In this document: positions 1-9,601 of the stretch, piece after piece | How positions within the stretch are numbered: the stretch's first letter is position 1 | How the letters are laid out: each line of letters begins with the position of its first letter | From: Afipia sp. | Lineage (GTDB): Bacteria > Pseudomonadota > Alphaproteobacteria > Rhizobiales > Xanthobacteraceae | DNA: 64,000 nt | Assembly (NCBI GenBank): GCA_024508675.1 | Contig: JANINQ010000011.1 | Location: 124,001 to 188,000, forward strand | Direction of reading: 5' to 3' | Translations under genes and position numbers: made by a program | Notes under the pieces: model-generated | Database searches by the model: none | The model's input: the letters and a program-made list of their open reading frames with translations, nothing else | Told to the model about the DNA's origin: nothing

Positions 1-1326
1 GAGCCGAAGTCGAAGAATGTCGATCCCGAAGTTCTGATGGAAACGCTGTTCAAGCAGACCGAGCTTGAAAGCAAGATTCCGCTGAATCTTAACGTGCTGG
101 TGAAGGGTCGCATCCCGAAGGTGCTTGGCCTCGCGGAATGCCTGCGCGAATGGCTCGATCATCTGCGCGACGTGCTGATCCGGCGCGCCAACTTCCGCAA
201 GAGCCAGATCGAGCATCGCCTCGAAGTTCTCGGTGGTTACCTGATCGCCTATCTGAACCTCGACAAGGTGATCAAGATCATTCGCACCGAGGACGAGCCG
301 AAGCCGGTCCTGATCAAGACGTTCAAGCTCACCGACCTTCAGGCGGACTCCATCCTCAACATGCGCCTGCGCAACTTGCGCAAGCTCGAGGAAATGGAAA
401 TCCGCGGCGAGGACAAGGATCTTCGCAACGAACTGAAAGGCATCAAGGCCGTTCTCGCCTCCGAAGAAGAGCAGTGGAAGAAGGTCGGCGAGCAGGTTCG
501 CAAGGTTCGCGACATCTTCGGACCCAAGACGCCACTCGGCAAGCGCCGCACGCAATTCGCCGATGCCCCCGAGCACGATCTCGCGGCCATCGAGGAGGCG
601 CTGATCGAGCGCGAGCCGATCACGGTGGTGGTTTCCGACAAGGGCTGGGTCCGCGCGCTGAAAGGCCATGTCGAGGATCTGTCGAATCTCGCCTTCAAGA
701 CCGACGACAAGCTCAAGTTCGCCTTCTTCGCCGAAAGCACTTCGAAGCTGACTCTGTTTGGCACCAACGGGCGCTTCTATACGCTCGACGCGCAGAAGCT
801 GCCGGGTGGCCGCGGTCATGGCGATCCGATCCGCATGACCATCGATCTCGAAGGCGATGCCGATATTGTCGCGATGTTCGTGCAGAAAAGCGACCGCAAA
901 TTCCTGGTCGCCAGCAGCGACGGGCAGGGCTTCGTCGTCAACGAAAACGATTGCGTGGCCAACACCCGCAAGGGCAAGCAGGTGCTCAATGTCACCATGC
1001 CGAATGAAGCCGCGGCGATCACGACCGTCACGGGCGATACCGTCGCGGTCATGGGGCAGAACCACAAGATGGTGATCTTCCCGCTGGAGCAGGTGCCGGA
1101 AATGGCGCGGGGCCGTGGCGTGCGTCTGCAGCGCTACAAGGAGAAGGGCCTGTCCGACATCATGACCTTCACCGCGAAGGACGGCATGACGTGGAAGGAC
1201 GGCGCGGGCCGCGAGCAGAGTATGACGTTGAAGGAGCTTGCCGACTGGCGCGGTAATCGCGCCGATGCGGGCCGCCTCGCCAACGGCTTCCCGAAGTCGA
1301 ACAAGTTCGGCAAGGTGATCGAATAA
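1..1326 (+). CDS. parC: DNA topoisomerase IV subunit A, C-terminal part (5' end outside window)
   Basis: The reading frame is open from base 1, so the gene begins to the left of the window; 441 residues are visible. ParC is the cleaving and rejoining subunit of topoisomerase IV, which works with ParE to unlink daughter chromosomes. The visible part covers the end of the breakage-reunion domain, with the coiled-coil arm region LQADSILNMRLRNLRKLEE, and then the C-terminal DNA-wrapping beta-pinwheel (repeats such as GTNGRFYTL, PGGRGHGDP and ARGRGVRLQRYKEKG). The pinwheel and the downstream context fit alphaproteobacterial ParC better than GyrA. It ends with TAA at 1324-1326. Confidence 0.92.
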   Translation, partial: EPKSKNVDPEVLMETLFKQTELESKIPLNLNVLVKGRIPKVLGLAECLREWLDHLRDVLIRRANFRKSQIEHRLEVLGGYLIAYLNLDKVIKIIRTEDEPKPVLIKTFKLTDLQADSILNMRLRNLRKLEEMEIRGEDKDLRNELKGIKAVLASEEEQWKKVGEQVRKVRDIFGPKTPLGKRRTQFADAPEHDLAAIEEALIEREPITVVVSDKGWVRALKGHVEDLSNLAFKTDDKLKFAFFAESTSKLTLFGTNGRFYTLDAQKLPGGRGHGDPIRMTIDLEGDADIVAMFVQKSDRKFLVASSDGQGFVVNENDCVANTRKGKQVLNVTMPNEAAAITTVTGDTVAVMGQNHKMVIFPLEQVPEMARGRGVRLQRYKEKGLSDIMTFTAKDGMTWKDGAGREQSMTLKELADWRGNRADAGRLANGFPKSNKFGKVIE

Positions 1327-1328
1327 GG

Positions 1329-1676
1329 TTGTCTTCGATGCAGATCATCGATGTTCAATTGGAGACATGGGACGGAACGCCGGTTATTGGCGTTAAAACG
1401 ACGGAGCGCCGGTCCGCGAAGGACTTCAAGGACAAGCCTGCGATCATGCATCCGAGGCAGGCCGTATTTTATCGCAACCTGATCAAGATTGCCGAGGTCC
1501 TGGGAAGCCGCGAGATTCCGGTCGAGTTTGCTTTAGGCAATGGTGAGCGTGCCCGAATGGATCATGGCTGCGTGAAGATGGCAGAACTTGCCGGCTTTAT
1601 TGAGCCACTTCAGGATGGGGCCAGCGGATATGTCGAGACGATCCGTCTGGCGTGGAGAGTTCGTCCGGATGAATAG
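1329..1676 (+). CDS. conserved hypothetical protein, about 112-115 aa
   Basis: This small soluble protein begins 2 bases after parC, either at a TTG (1329) or, more likely, at the ATG at 1338. I do not recognise a domain. The composition is ordinary for the host, with no signal peptide or membrane segment. It is followed 8 bases later by trmO, so parC, this gene and trmO may be co-transcribed. Confidence 0.6.
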   Translation: MSSMQIIDVQLETWDGTPVIGVKTTERRSAKDFKDKPAIMHPRQAVFYRNLIKIAEVLGSREIPVEFALGNGERARMDHGCVKMAELAGFIEPLQDGASGYVETIRLAWRVRPDE

Positions 1677-1684
1677 GTCGGGGT

Positions 1685-2176
1685 ATGGTCCGCTATAACG
1701 AAATCCGTGAAGGTGAAGTCGCGGTCGAACCTCCGTCACCAACCGACGCAGGACTTGTCTTCATCGGTCGCATCCATACGCCTTGGACCGACAGGCTGAA
1801 GACTCCGCGGCAGGGCCGTCATGACGGGCCAGTGTGCCGGATCGAGATTTTTGAACCGTGGGTGCCCGCGCTCAAGGGACTCGACAAGTTTACGCAGGTC
1901 GAAGTGATCTACTGGCTGCATCAGTCGCGCCGCGATCTGATCCTGCAGAGTCCCGCCAGCGACACCAACACGCACGGCACGTTCGCGCTGCGCTCACCCG
2001 TGCGTCCCAACCCGCTCGGCACGTCTGTCGCAAAACTCGTCGGCATCGAAGGCAACATCGTTCTGGTGCGCGGTCTTGATTGTCTGGACGGAACGCCGCT
2101 GGTCGATCTCAAGCCGGACCGCTGCCAGTTCACGCCGATCGCGCCGCCGCAGCCGGGCGATTTCGAGACAAGCTGA
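1685..2176 (+). CDS. trmO: tRNA (N6-threonylcarbamoyladenosine(37)-N6)-methyltransferase TrmO
   Basis: The 163-residue protein belongs to the TrmO/TsaA/YaeB (UPF0066) family, which uses S-adenosylmethionine to methylate t6A at position 37 of tRNAs, including threonine tRNAs. The family hallmark [10 protein letters not shown] is at about residues 103-112, preceded by HGTFAL. An N-terminal [12 protein letters not shown] strand opens the small beta-barrel. Length is slightly shorter than E. coli YaeB because the C-terminal extension is missing, as in many alphaproteobacterial members. The ATG at 1685 is preceded by a G-rich stretch (AGGTCGGGGT). Confidence 0.85.
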   Translation: MVRYNEIREGEVAVEPPSPTDAGLVFIGRIHTPWTDRLKTPRQGRHDGPVCRIEIFEPWVPALKGLDKFTQVEVIYWLHQSRRDLILQSPASDTNTHGTFALRSPVRPNPLGTSVAKLVGIEGNIVLVRGLDCLDGTPLVDLKPDRCQFTPIAPPQPGDFETS

Positions 2177-2208
2177 ACCGGCTGTTCAATTTAAAGCCGT
2201 TTGCGATC

Positions 2209-2610
2209 TCATCCAGTGACGGCGATAGCCTCGATCTCGATTAGCCATTCAGGCGCGGCGAGAGCGGACACGCCGACAAGCGTGCTGGCAGGCGGCGGCA
2301 TGTTCTTGAAAAACGGCGAGCGCGCCTGTCCAATGATGGCCCGATGTTCGGGCCGATAGCCGACCACATAAGTCGTGATTTTCACCACGTCCGAGAAAGC
2401 CGCATTGGCCGCGGCGAGGGCCAGGCCGATGTTTTTCATCACCTGCGTGGTCTGTACGGAAAGATCGCCAGCGCCGACAATCGCGCCGCGTTCATCCAGC
2501 GCGACCTGACCAGCGATGTAGACCGTGCGCGTTCCCGACGCGACGACAACGTGGGAGTAGGCCGGGTTCTGCATAAGCCCCGTTGGGTGCGGGTGTTCGA
2601 GTTTTCCCAT
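2209..2610 (-). CDS. Rid-family protein (YjgF/YER057c/UK114), probably not a canonical RidA
   Basis: The frame is open further upstream, but the ATG at 2610 is preceded by a strong ribosome binding site (GGAGGAAACGACCC on the minus strand), giving 133 residues. The core NPAYSH, IAGQ and C-terminal IEIEAIA show the chorismate-mutase-like fold of the Rid family, which forms trimers. The catalytic arginine of true RidA imine deaminases normally sits in a PAR motif; here the equivalent stretch reads PPPASTLVGV, so that arginine is absent. Rid membership is clear, but enamine/imine hydrolysis is doubtful. It is divergent from mntH, sharing about 130 bases of promoter region. Confidence 0.8.
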   Translation of the reverse strand: MGKLEHPHPTGLMQNPAYSHVVVASGTRTVYIAGQVALDERGAIVGAGDLSVQTTQVMKNIGLALAAANAAFSDVVKITTYVVGYRPEHRAIIGQARSPFFKNMPPPASTLVGVSALAAPEWLIEIEAIAVTG

Positions 2611-2705
2611 GGGTCGTTTCCTCCATTTTCTTGGACACCTTTTTACAGGAGGAGGTTGCTCTTCGGATGTCTTTTGCTGTTGAGCTTGTCGCTGTCTAAT
2701 TTGCT

Positions 2706-2739
2706 GTTGCAAGTCACTTGCAACTAGATGGTTGTAAGT
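2706..2739 (+). promoter_or_regulatory. palindromic operator upstream of mntH with a third half-site
   Basis: GTTGCAAGT (2706-2714), a single C, then ACTTGCAAC (2716-2724) form a perfect inverted repeat with 9-bp arms. A third near-copy of the half-site, GTTGTAAGT, follows at 2731-2739. The site lies directly before the Mn/Fe transporter gene, where Fur-family (Mur/Fur) or MntR repressors act in alphaproteobacteria. The half-site resembles TGCAA-containing Mur/Fur boxes, but the regulator identity is inferred. Confidence 0.6.
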
Positions 2740-4123
2740 GCATATTGACGGTATGGATGCACGATCTCCGCCAATGCCGCCTGACCAGGCTGCCACCCCG
2801 CCTGAGCCGGGGGGATGGCGTGCGGCCCGTGGCGAGCCATCGCTGGCGGATATGTTCGGGTCGGTCCGGGTCGCGAAAGGGGGCTCCTTCTGGCGCAAGC
2901 TCGCCGCCTTTCTGGGGCCGGGCTATCTCGTCGCCGTCGGCTATATGGACCCCGGGAACTGGGCGACCTCGCTCGCGGGCGGCTCCAAATTCGGCTATGC
3001 GCTACTCGCTGTCGCGCTGATTTCCAACATCATGGCCATTGTGCTGCAGGCGCTGTGCGCGCGGCTGGGCGTCGGTTCGGGGCGCGACCTCGCGCAGGCC
3101 TGCCGCGATGCCTATCCGAAGTGGGTGTCGTGGCCGCTCTGGCTGTTTGCGGAAATCGCGATCAGCGCGACTGATCTCGCCGAGATCATCGGCACCGCCA
3201 TCGGACTCAACCTGCTGTTCGGAATCCCGCTCGAGATCGGCGTGCTGATTACCGCCGCCGATGTGTTTCTCATTCTGGCGCTGCAGGCGATCGGTTTCCG
3301 CTGGATCGAAGCCTTCGTGGTCGCTCTGCTCGGTGTGATCGCGGCGTGCTTTGCGATTCAGATCGCGATGGCCGATCCTGACTGGGGGCAGGTGATCCGC
3401 GGCTTCGCGCCGACGGTCGATATCGTCGCCAACCGCGACATGCTCTATCTCGCGCTTGGTATCCTCGGGGCGACGGTGATGCCGCATAATCTCTATCTGC
3501 ATTCCGGTCTGGTGCAGACGCGCGGCTATGGCGACAGCGTTCCGGAGAAGAAGGAGGCGATCACACTCGCCACCATCGATTCCACGATTGCGCTTTGCCT
3601 TGCGCTGCTGATCAACGCATCCATCCTGATCCTCGCGGCATCCACCTTCCACAAGGCGGGCAAGACCGATGTTGCAGAACTCGATCAGGCGCATGCGTTT
3701 CTCTCGCCGCTGCTCGGCTCGACGCTGGCACCGACTCTGTTTGGAATCGCGCTGCTCTGCTGCGGACTGAATTCCACCGTTACGGCGACGCTGTCCGGCC
3801 AGATCGTGATGGAAGGCTTCATCAACATCAAGATCGCGCCGTGGCTGCGCCGCCTCGTGACGCGCATGATCGCCATCGTGCCGGCAGCGGTGGTGACAAT
3901 CTGGTACGGCGAGAAGGGCACCGCGCAACTGCTCATTCTCAGTCAGGTGGTGCTGAGCCTGCAGTTGCCGTTCGCCATCATTCCGCTGGTGATGTTCACG
4001 GCGAGCAAGGCCAAGATGGGGACGTTCGTCGCGCCGCGCTGGCTCTCGTTTATCGCTGCAATTATCGCGGCAGTCGTTGTCGCGCTCAACGTGAAGCTGT
4101 TGATCGACTTTGTGACCGGCTGA
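2738..4123 (+). CDS. mntH: Nramp-family divalent metal (Mn2+/Fe2+) transporter MntH
   Basis: The protein of up to 461 residues has about 11 membrane segments and imports Mn2+ (and Fe2+) with protons across the inner membrane. The unwound TM1 metal-site motif MDPGNWAT and the TM6 motif MPHNLYLHS, both supplying metal ligands in Nramp structures, are intact. The longest reading starts at GTG 2738, inside the operator repeat; the ATG at 2753 (MDARSPPMP) is a likely alternative because the operator and promoter would otherwise overlap the coding region. The proline-rich N-terminal 50 residues are cytoplasmic. Metal-responsive repression is suggested by the upstream palindrome. Confidence 0.93.
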   Translation: MHIDGMDARSPPMPPDQAATPPEPGGWRAARGEPSLADMFGSVRVAKGGSFWRKLAAFLGPGYLVAVGYMDPGNWATSLAGGSKFGYALLAVALISNIMAIVLQALCARLGVGSGRDLAQACRDAYPKWVSWPLWLFAEIAISATDLAEIIGTAIGLNLLFGIPLEIGVLITAADVFLILALQAIGFRWIEAFVVALLGVIAACFAIQIAMADPDWGQVIRGFAPTVDIVANRDMLYLALGILGATVMPHNLYLHSGLVQTRGYGDSVPEKKEAITLATIDSTIALCLALLINASILILAASTFHKAGKTDVAELDQAHAFLSPLLGSTLAPTLFGIALLCCGLNSTVTATLSGQIVMEGFINIKIAPWLRRLVTRMIAIVPAAVVTIWYGEKGTAQLLILSQVVLSLQLPFAIIPLVMFTASKAKMGTFVAPRWLSFIAAIIAAVVVALNVKLLIDFVTG

Positions 4124-4129
4124 TAGCGG

Positions 4130-4585
4130 TTATTTCTGCGCTGAATTCCTGTCGAAGCGCTCGCGCGCGGTCTGGATCTCCGGCAGATGTTCGAACGCCC
4201 ATGAGCCGAGATGCTGAACAGGTTTCTTCAGCGAGTGGCCAAGCTCGGTCAGTTCGTAGTCCACCCGCGGCGGGATGGTCGGATAGATCGTTCGCGTAAC
4301 CAGACCGTCGCGCTCCAGCCCCCTGAGCGTCAGCGTCAGCATCCGTTGTGAGATGCCGCCAACCATCCGTTTGATCTCGTTGAAGCGGCGCGGGCCATCG
4401 CCGAGCAACATGATGATCAGCACGCTCCACTTGTCGCCAATCCGCGACAGAATAGACCCCACCGCCAGGCAGTTCCCCGGCAAATGCTGGTCAGGTGGCG
4501 CAGTTACATCGATGTGCTCGGGTGTCACGGCTGTGCTCGGGTTCAGAAAATGTGCCTTCTTGTGCCGTTTATCAAAGGTCACCAT
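4130..4585 (-). CDS. HxlR-family winged-helix transcriptional regulator
   Basis: This 151-residue protein has the HxlR core from about residue 38: [16 protein letters not shown], then a winged helix with [18 protein letters not shown] and the wing [11 protein letters not shown]. HxlR/YodB-type proteins often sense electrophiles or quinones through a cysteine near the N-terminus; Cys39 is in that position. The gene is divergent from azoR, 44 bases apart, with a palindrome between them. It therefore probably represses azoR and itself, as in the known YodB-AzoR1 pairing of Bacillus. It ends 6 bases from the convergent mntH stop. Confidence 0.85.
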   Translation of the reverse strand: MVTFDKRHKKAHFLNPSTAVTPEHIDVTAPPDQHLPGNCLAVGSILSRIGDKWSVLIIMLLGDGPRRFNEIKRMVGGISQRMLTLTLRGLERDGLVTRTIYPTIPPRVDYELTELGHSLKKPVQHLGSWAFEHLPEIQTARERFDRNSAQK

Positions 4586-4595
4586 TAGTGTCCAG

Positions 4596-4610
4596 GTATC
4601 AATCTGATAC
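4596..4610. promoter_or_regulatory. inverted repeat between HxlR regulator and azoR
   Basis: GTATCA-ATC-TGATAC is a perfect inverted repeat with 6-bp arms. It is centred in the 44-base gap between the two divergent start codons (4585 and 4630), so it could control both promoters. It is the best candidate operator for the adjacent HxlR protein. Confidence 0.55.
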
Positions 4611-4629
4611 TAGAGCTAAAGGTGAACCC

Positions 4630-5253
4630 ATGAAACTCCTCCATATCGATGCCAGCATCCTCGGCGGTAATTCCGTTTCCCGGCAACTTTCGGCTGCGGC
4701 CGTTGAGCGCCTGCGCAAGACCATCCCGGATCTCGACGTCACCTATCGCGACATCAGCGCGACGCCGCTTTCACACCTGACCGGCGAGCATCTTGCCGCT
4801 GCCCACGGCGCGACGCCGGAAACGCCGGCTGTCAGGGACGACCTTGCCGCCAGCGCCGCGGCGCTGGAAGACTTCCTTGCGGCCGATGTCATTGTCATTG
4901 GAGCGCCGATGTACAACTTCACCATTCCGAGCCAGCTCAAGGCGTGGATCGACCGCATTCTTGTTGCCGGAAAGACCTTCAAATACTCTGAGAAGGGCGT
5001 GGAGGGGCTCGCCGGCAACAAGCGCGTCATTGTTGCCGTGTCGCGCGGCGGCTTCTACGGGGCAGACACGCCGGCTGCGGCGGGTGAGCATCTGGAAACC
5101 TATCTGCGCTGGGTGTTCGGTTTCATTGGCATCACCAATGTTGAAATTATCGCAGCCGATGGCGTTCAGGTCGGTCCGGAACAGCGCGAGAAGGCGCTCG
5201 CCGGTGCGCTGGCGGCCGCTGGTGCATTACAGACGGCGCAGAAAGCAGCGTGA
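4630..5253 (+). CDS. azoR: FMN-dependent NADH-azoreductase
   Basis: The 207-residue flavodoxin-like protein reduces azo compounds and quinones with NADH, using bound FMN. The phosphate-binding start [19 protein letters not shown] and the FMN loop [17 protein letters not shown] match the AzoR/AcpD family, as does SRGGFYG. The frame is open upstream to 4495, but ATG 4630 is the only start that gives the usual N-terminus and leaves room for the divergent promoter. Probably induced by electrophiles through the HxlR regulator next door. Confidence 0.92.
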   Translation: MKLLHIDASILGGNSVSRQLSAAAVERLRKTIPDLDVTYRDISATPLSHLTGEHLAAAHGATPETPAVRDDLAASAAALEDFLAADVIVIGAPMYNFTIPSQLKAWIDRILVAGKTFKYSEKGVEGLAGNKRVIVAVSRGGFYGADTPAAAGEHLETYLRWVFGFIGITNVEIIAADGVQVGPEQREKALAGALAAAGALQTAQKAA

Positions 5254-5278
5254 AGCCAACGATCGAATGAGGAGGTTG

Positions 5279-5324
5279 CCGTCATCCTTCGAGGCTCGCA
5301 AAAGCCCGCACCTCGGGATGACGG
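5279..5324. repeat. intergenic inverted repeat
   Basis: CCGTCATCC (5279-5287) and GGATGACGG (5316-5324) are perfectly complementary, with further partial pairing inside. It resembles dispersed palindromic repeats found between genes in Bradyrhizobium-type genomes. It lies between the convergent azoR and bpt, and could also act as a weak bidirectional terminator. A 15-bp tandem duplication (5320-5334 and 5335-5349, GACGGTTGCGCCTTT) follows. Confidence 0.6.
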
Positions 5325-5364
5325 TTGCGCCTTTGACGGTTGCGCCTTTACAGTTCGGAAAAAT

Positions 5365-6141
5365 CTAGTCCTGTGGCTCAGGCGCCACCGAGCCGGTCGC
5401 GTCGATGCGAAGCCAGCCGCTGGGCGCAAGGCGCTGCTGCGGCAGGAAGCGCGCCTTGTAGTCCATCTTCCGCGAGCCCTCGATCCAGTAGCCGAGATAG
5501 ACATAGGGCAGGCCGAGCCTGCGCGCTCGGGCGATATGATCAAGGATCATGAATGTGCCCATCGAGCGGCTTTCCTCGCCGGGCTCGAAGAACGAATAGA
5601 CCATCGACAAGCCATCGACGAGAATATCGGTGAGCGCCACCGCGATCAGGTCGCCGCCCTTGCCGGTGATGCAGCTGTCGGCGGTGCGCCGGCGATATTC
5701 GATAATGCGTGTTTCAACGTGGCTATCCTCGACCATCATCGCGTAGTCGAGCACGGTCATGTCGGCCATGCCGCCGTCCCGGTGGCGGGCATCGAGATAG
5801 GCGCGGAACACCGAATACTGTTCCGAGGTCGGTACTGCTGTACGCAGTTCGCTGACGATGTCGCTATTGTGTGCCTGCACTTTGCGAAAGTTTCGCGACG
5901 GGCGAAATTCATTGGCGATCACGCGCACCGACACGCAAGCGCGGCATTGGTCGCAGGCGGGCCGGTAGGCGATAGACTGGCTGCGGCGGAAACCGCCATG
6001 GGTGAGAAGATCGTTCAGCTCGCCGGCCTTGTCGCCGACGAGATGCGTGAACACCTTGCGCTCCTGCTTGCCCTCCAGATAGGGGCAGGGTGAGGGAGCC
6101 GTCAGGTAAAACTGCGGCGTATTGCGCGAGTGTTGTGTCAC
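5365..6141 (-). CDS. bpt: aspartate/glutamate leucyltransferase (N-end rule, Bpt family)
   Basis: The 258-residue protein transfers leucine from Leu-tRNA to N-terminal Asp or Glu of proteins, marking them for ClpS/ClpAP degradation. The N-terminal region [21 protein letters not shown] and the cysteine cluster [14 protein letters not shown] (Cys63, 66, 69), with the C-terminal GNAT-like fold ([15 protein letters not shown]), define the family. The start is set at GTG 6141: upstream codons in the open frame do not resemble the family, and a GGAG lies upstream. It ends convergent to azoR. Confidence 0.9.
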   Translation of the reverse strand: MTQHSRNTPQFYLTAPSPCPYLEGKQERKVFTHLVGDKAGELNDLLTHGGFRRSQSIAYRPACDQCRACVSVRVIANEFRPSRNFRKVQAHNSDIVSELRTAVPTSEQYSVFRAYLDARHRDGGMADMTVLDYAMMVEDSHVETRIIEYRRRTADSCITGKGGDLIAVALTDILVDGLSMVYSFFEPGEESRSMGTFMILDHIARARRLGLPYVYLGYWIEGSRKMDYKARFLPQQRLAPSGWLRIDATGSVAPEPQD

Positions 6142-6309
6142 GTGTGGCCGTTCGTCTCCGGTCAGCGCGATTCTCCCCACAGCATCGCGCCGCGGAGGGC
6201 CGGGGGTCAACAGATTTGAGCCCGGCAATGACGGAATGGCACGGCTTTCGGGCCTAATTTGCAGAGCGGACAGACCACACGGATGTGATCTGCCCGACTT
6301 GGAAATCAT

Positions 6310-6861
6310 CTAGACCCGCGTGGTCTGGACCATCGAAGGCTGGACGTTGCTGTTGATGAAGACCGTGCCGAGCACGACGTCATGCAACAGCCGGCGGCGG
6401 CCGTTGAACAGGCCGACCAGCAGAACCAGCGGGCTCAGGAACGAGACCGACACCCAGTAAAGAACGGCGTGAACCGCACCGAGCACGAAGTAGGGCTTCT
6501 CGCCGGTCCAGGTTCGCATCTCGATGTCCATCATCCGCATGCCCACGGTCGCGCCGTTCGGTCCGCCGAGCGACATGCCGTAGTAGAGCAGTGCCCAGAT
6601 CACCGACAGCGGGGAGATCAGCCAGAACAGGAACCAGCCAAGCCCCAGCGTCACAATGCCGAACAGCGTGATGAAGAGGATCGCAAGAACGATCGGAATC
6701 GACAGGATCACGAGATCGATCAGGAAAGCGAACACGCGCTTGGTCAGCACGCCGCGAAACAGTTCGGGTTGCAGCCACGGATCGTAAGCCTGCTGCGCGC
6801 TGGCGCTGGCGGATGGATTGTTGCGCCAGGTCGTACCGCCGGTGTTTCTCGTGTCGGACAT
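6310..6861 (-). CDS. RDD-family integral membrane protein
   Basis: The 183-residue inner-membrane protein has an RDD domain. After a short polar N-terminus comes RGVLTKRVFAFLIDL, with the conserved Arg and Asp of the first helix, then a second hairpin and GATVGMRMMDI before the last helices. RDD proteins are mostly uncharacterised; some export or exchange ions. The ATG at 6861 has a strong Shine-Dalgarno sequence (GAGGAGG) 6 bases upstream. The stop lies 168 bases before the bpt start. Confidence 0.8.
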   Translation of the reverse strand: MSDTRNTGGTTWRNNPSASASAQQAYDPWLQPELFRGVLTKRVFAFLIDLVILSIPIVLAILFITLFGIVTLGLGWFLFWLISPLSVIWALLYYGMSLGGPNGATVGMRMMDIEMRTWTGEKPYFVLGAVHAVLYWVSVSFLSPLVLLVGLFNGRRRLLHDVVLGTVFINSNVQPSMVQTTRV

Positions 6862-6983
6862 GGAAACCCTCCTCAGCGGCCATTGCCGAGCCGCCAGTGC
6901 GCACATGGCCTCGCGGGGTTCCTTGCGCAAGATGGCTTAGGCTCACATGGAGAAAAAGTTATCCAGCGCAGGATAGCGAATTG

Positions 6984-7066
6984 TTATGCCCGGTGTTGTT
7001 CCGGGCATCCACGACTTGAGGTGCGACAACAAGACGTGGATGGCCGGGACGAAGCCCGGCCATGAC
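6984..7066. repeat. dispersed palindromic repeat, copy 1 (ATGCCCGG...CCGGCCATGAC family)
   Basis: This contains TGCCCGG-spacer-CCGGGCATCCACG, then an AAGACGTGGATGGCCGGGACGAAGCCCGGCCATGAC half that can fold back on the first. Copies 2 (12541-12630) and 3 (13803-13887) share the layout CATGCCCGG / CCGGGCATCCACGTC / GACGT(G)GATGGCCGGGAC / GCCCGGCCATGAC. All three are intergenic. No open frame is conserved between copies. Confidence 0.75.
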
Positions 7067-7121
7067 GAAGCGGGGATTGCATTTCGTTCAGGCGCTCAAG
7101 ATGACGAAGCTAGCCCGCCAC

Positions 7122-8240
<1,119 letters not shown>

Positions 8241-8292
8241 TCACCGCATCGAGATGATTGATTTTACATCAGTAAGGCGTCACACAGGCGGG

Positions 8293-8790
8293 ATGAGCAA
8301 GGATATCCGGCAATTGATGCCCGCGCGCATGCCGAAAGGCGCGAACGACGACGCACCGCGTGAGCAGGTCAACCTGGTCACGGCGATGACGACGCCGGAC
8401 GCGGAGACGGGCGAGACGACATGGACCACGCGCCTCGTGCTGTTCCTGCGCGTGATGGCCGTGCTGTCGATGATCAAGGGGCTTTATCACTGGGCGCAGA
8501 TCACCGGCTTCATCGGCGGTGAGGAGGGCGCGTTCGAAGCGCAGACGACGCAATGGCAAACCGCCACCGTCTATTTCGCGGTGATCGAACTGGTCGCTGC
8601 GGTGGGACTGTGGCTCGCAACGCCATGGGGCGCGGTGGTGTGGCTCACCACCATCGTTTCAACCGCGGTGATCGAGCTGATGTTTCCTGCGATCTACGGT
8701 GGCAATCTGTTCGCCGTGCTGGTGTCGCTGATCCTGCTCGCGGCCTATCTCATTCTGGCCTGGTTCTCGGCACGCGAACGGCCGCCGTAG
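8293..8790 (+). CDS. small integral membrane protein (DUF6163-like)
   Basis: The 165-residue protein has about four membrane helices (RLVLFLRVMAVLSMIKGLYHW, VYFAVIELVAAVGLWL, VVWLTTIVSTAVIELMF and LVSLILLAAYLILAWF) after a 45-residue polar N-terminus. It appears to match a family of unknown function typical of this group of Alphaproteobacteria (DUF6163, from memory). The start at 8293 (MSKDIRQLMP) is preferred; ATG 8254 in the same frame is an alternative. It is divergent from hemB. Confidence 0.7.
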   Translation: MSKDIRQLMPARMPKGANDDAPREQVNLVTAMTTPDAETGETTWTTRLVLFLRVMAVLSMIKGLYHWAQITGFIGGEEGAFEAQTTQWQTATVYFAVIELVAAVGLWLATPWGAVVWLTTIVSTAVIELMFPAIYGGNLFAVLVSLILLAAYLILAWFSARERPP

Positions 8791-9088
8791 GATCCTTGCT
8801 GCGGTGCGCCGCCTTGATGTTTTACGAAGTCTTTCAAATTTGAGCGACCGGTGTTCCGGAACGTGACAGGGGTTGCTACGAAGCGTGAACATCGCCCGTT
8901 TTGGGTGAATCAAAACTAACAAAAAGCCCTTGTTTTATCGATGTAACTTACGATTCACCGTTTTAAATAAACCATCTCTTTATGCTGTTATTTAAGCTGA
9001 TCTTCAAACGCCTCCCTTAGTTTGCACCTATCAGGCGAGACAAAAGTTTCGTCGAATAAGTCGTAAAAACGACAACAGGGGAAGTGTC
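8791..9088. other. AT-rich intergenic region upstream of ldtR
   Basis: No gene is visible in these 298 bases. The stretch from about 8920 to 9010 is distinctly AT-rich (for example AACAAAAAGCC, TTTTATCGATGTAAC, GTTTTAAATAAACC) and must hold the ldtR promoter, with a long leader. I see no riboswitch consensus. Confidence 0.5.
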
Positions 9089-9601
9089 ATGATCAAGTCA
9101 GCCGCTACGGCTATTGAGCCCGCACGCGACAACGCCGGCGCACCGGTGCAGCCGCTTTATCTCGAAGCTCTCACGCTTGTTGAGCGCCTTCATCGCCGTC
9201 TGCTCGACGTCATCAAGGACGAGTTCGATCGCCGCGGTCGAGCCGACATCAATTCGGTGCAGGCTCTGCTGCTCTATAACATCGGCGACAAGGAACTGAC
9301 CGCCGGCGAACTGCGCACGCGCGGCTACTATCTCGGCTCGAACGTCTCCTACAATCTGAAGAAGCTTGTCGAGATGGGCTTCCTCGATCATCAGCGCTCG
9401 CGCGTCGATCGCCGCTCGGTTCGCATCCGTCTGACCGCGCAGGGACAGGAAATCCGCCACATCGTCGACGCGCTGTATCAGAAGCACGTCAAGACGGTGG
9501 AGCAGGTGGGTGGCATCTCGAACGCCGAGTTCGCGACGCTGAACAAGTCGCTGCATCGCCTCGAGCGCTTCTGGACCGACCAGATCCTCTATCGCCTCTG
9601 A
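9089..9601 (+). CDS. ldtR: MarR-type transcriptional regulator, LdtR-like
   Basis: The 170-residue winged-helix protein has the MarR core: INSVQALLLYNIG, the recognition region LRTRGYYLGSNVSYNLKKLVEMGFL, and the wing HQRSRVDRRSVRIRLT. This sequence type is conserved across Rhizobiales and matches LdtR, which controls an L,D-transpeptidase gene and osmotic stress tolerance in Sinorhizobium and Liberibacter. No transpeptidase gene is adjacent here, so the target set is inferred. GGGGAAG precedes ATG 9089. Confidence 0.72.
   Translation: MIKSAATAIEPARDNAGAPVQPLYLEALTLVERLHRRLLDVIKDEFDRRGRADINSVQALLLYNIGDKELTAGELRTRGYYLGSNVSYNLKKLVEMGFLDHQRSRVDRRSVRIRLTAQGQEIRHIVDALYQKHVKTVEQVGGISNAEFATLNKSLHRLERFWTDQILYRL

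Noticed and set aside
3002-3928. 308-codon minus-strand frame opposite mntH
   Set aside because: Asp/Arg/Gln-rich shadow of a GC-rich gene; the plus strand encodes a complete Nramp transporter.
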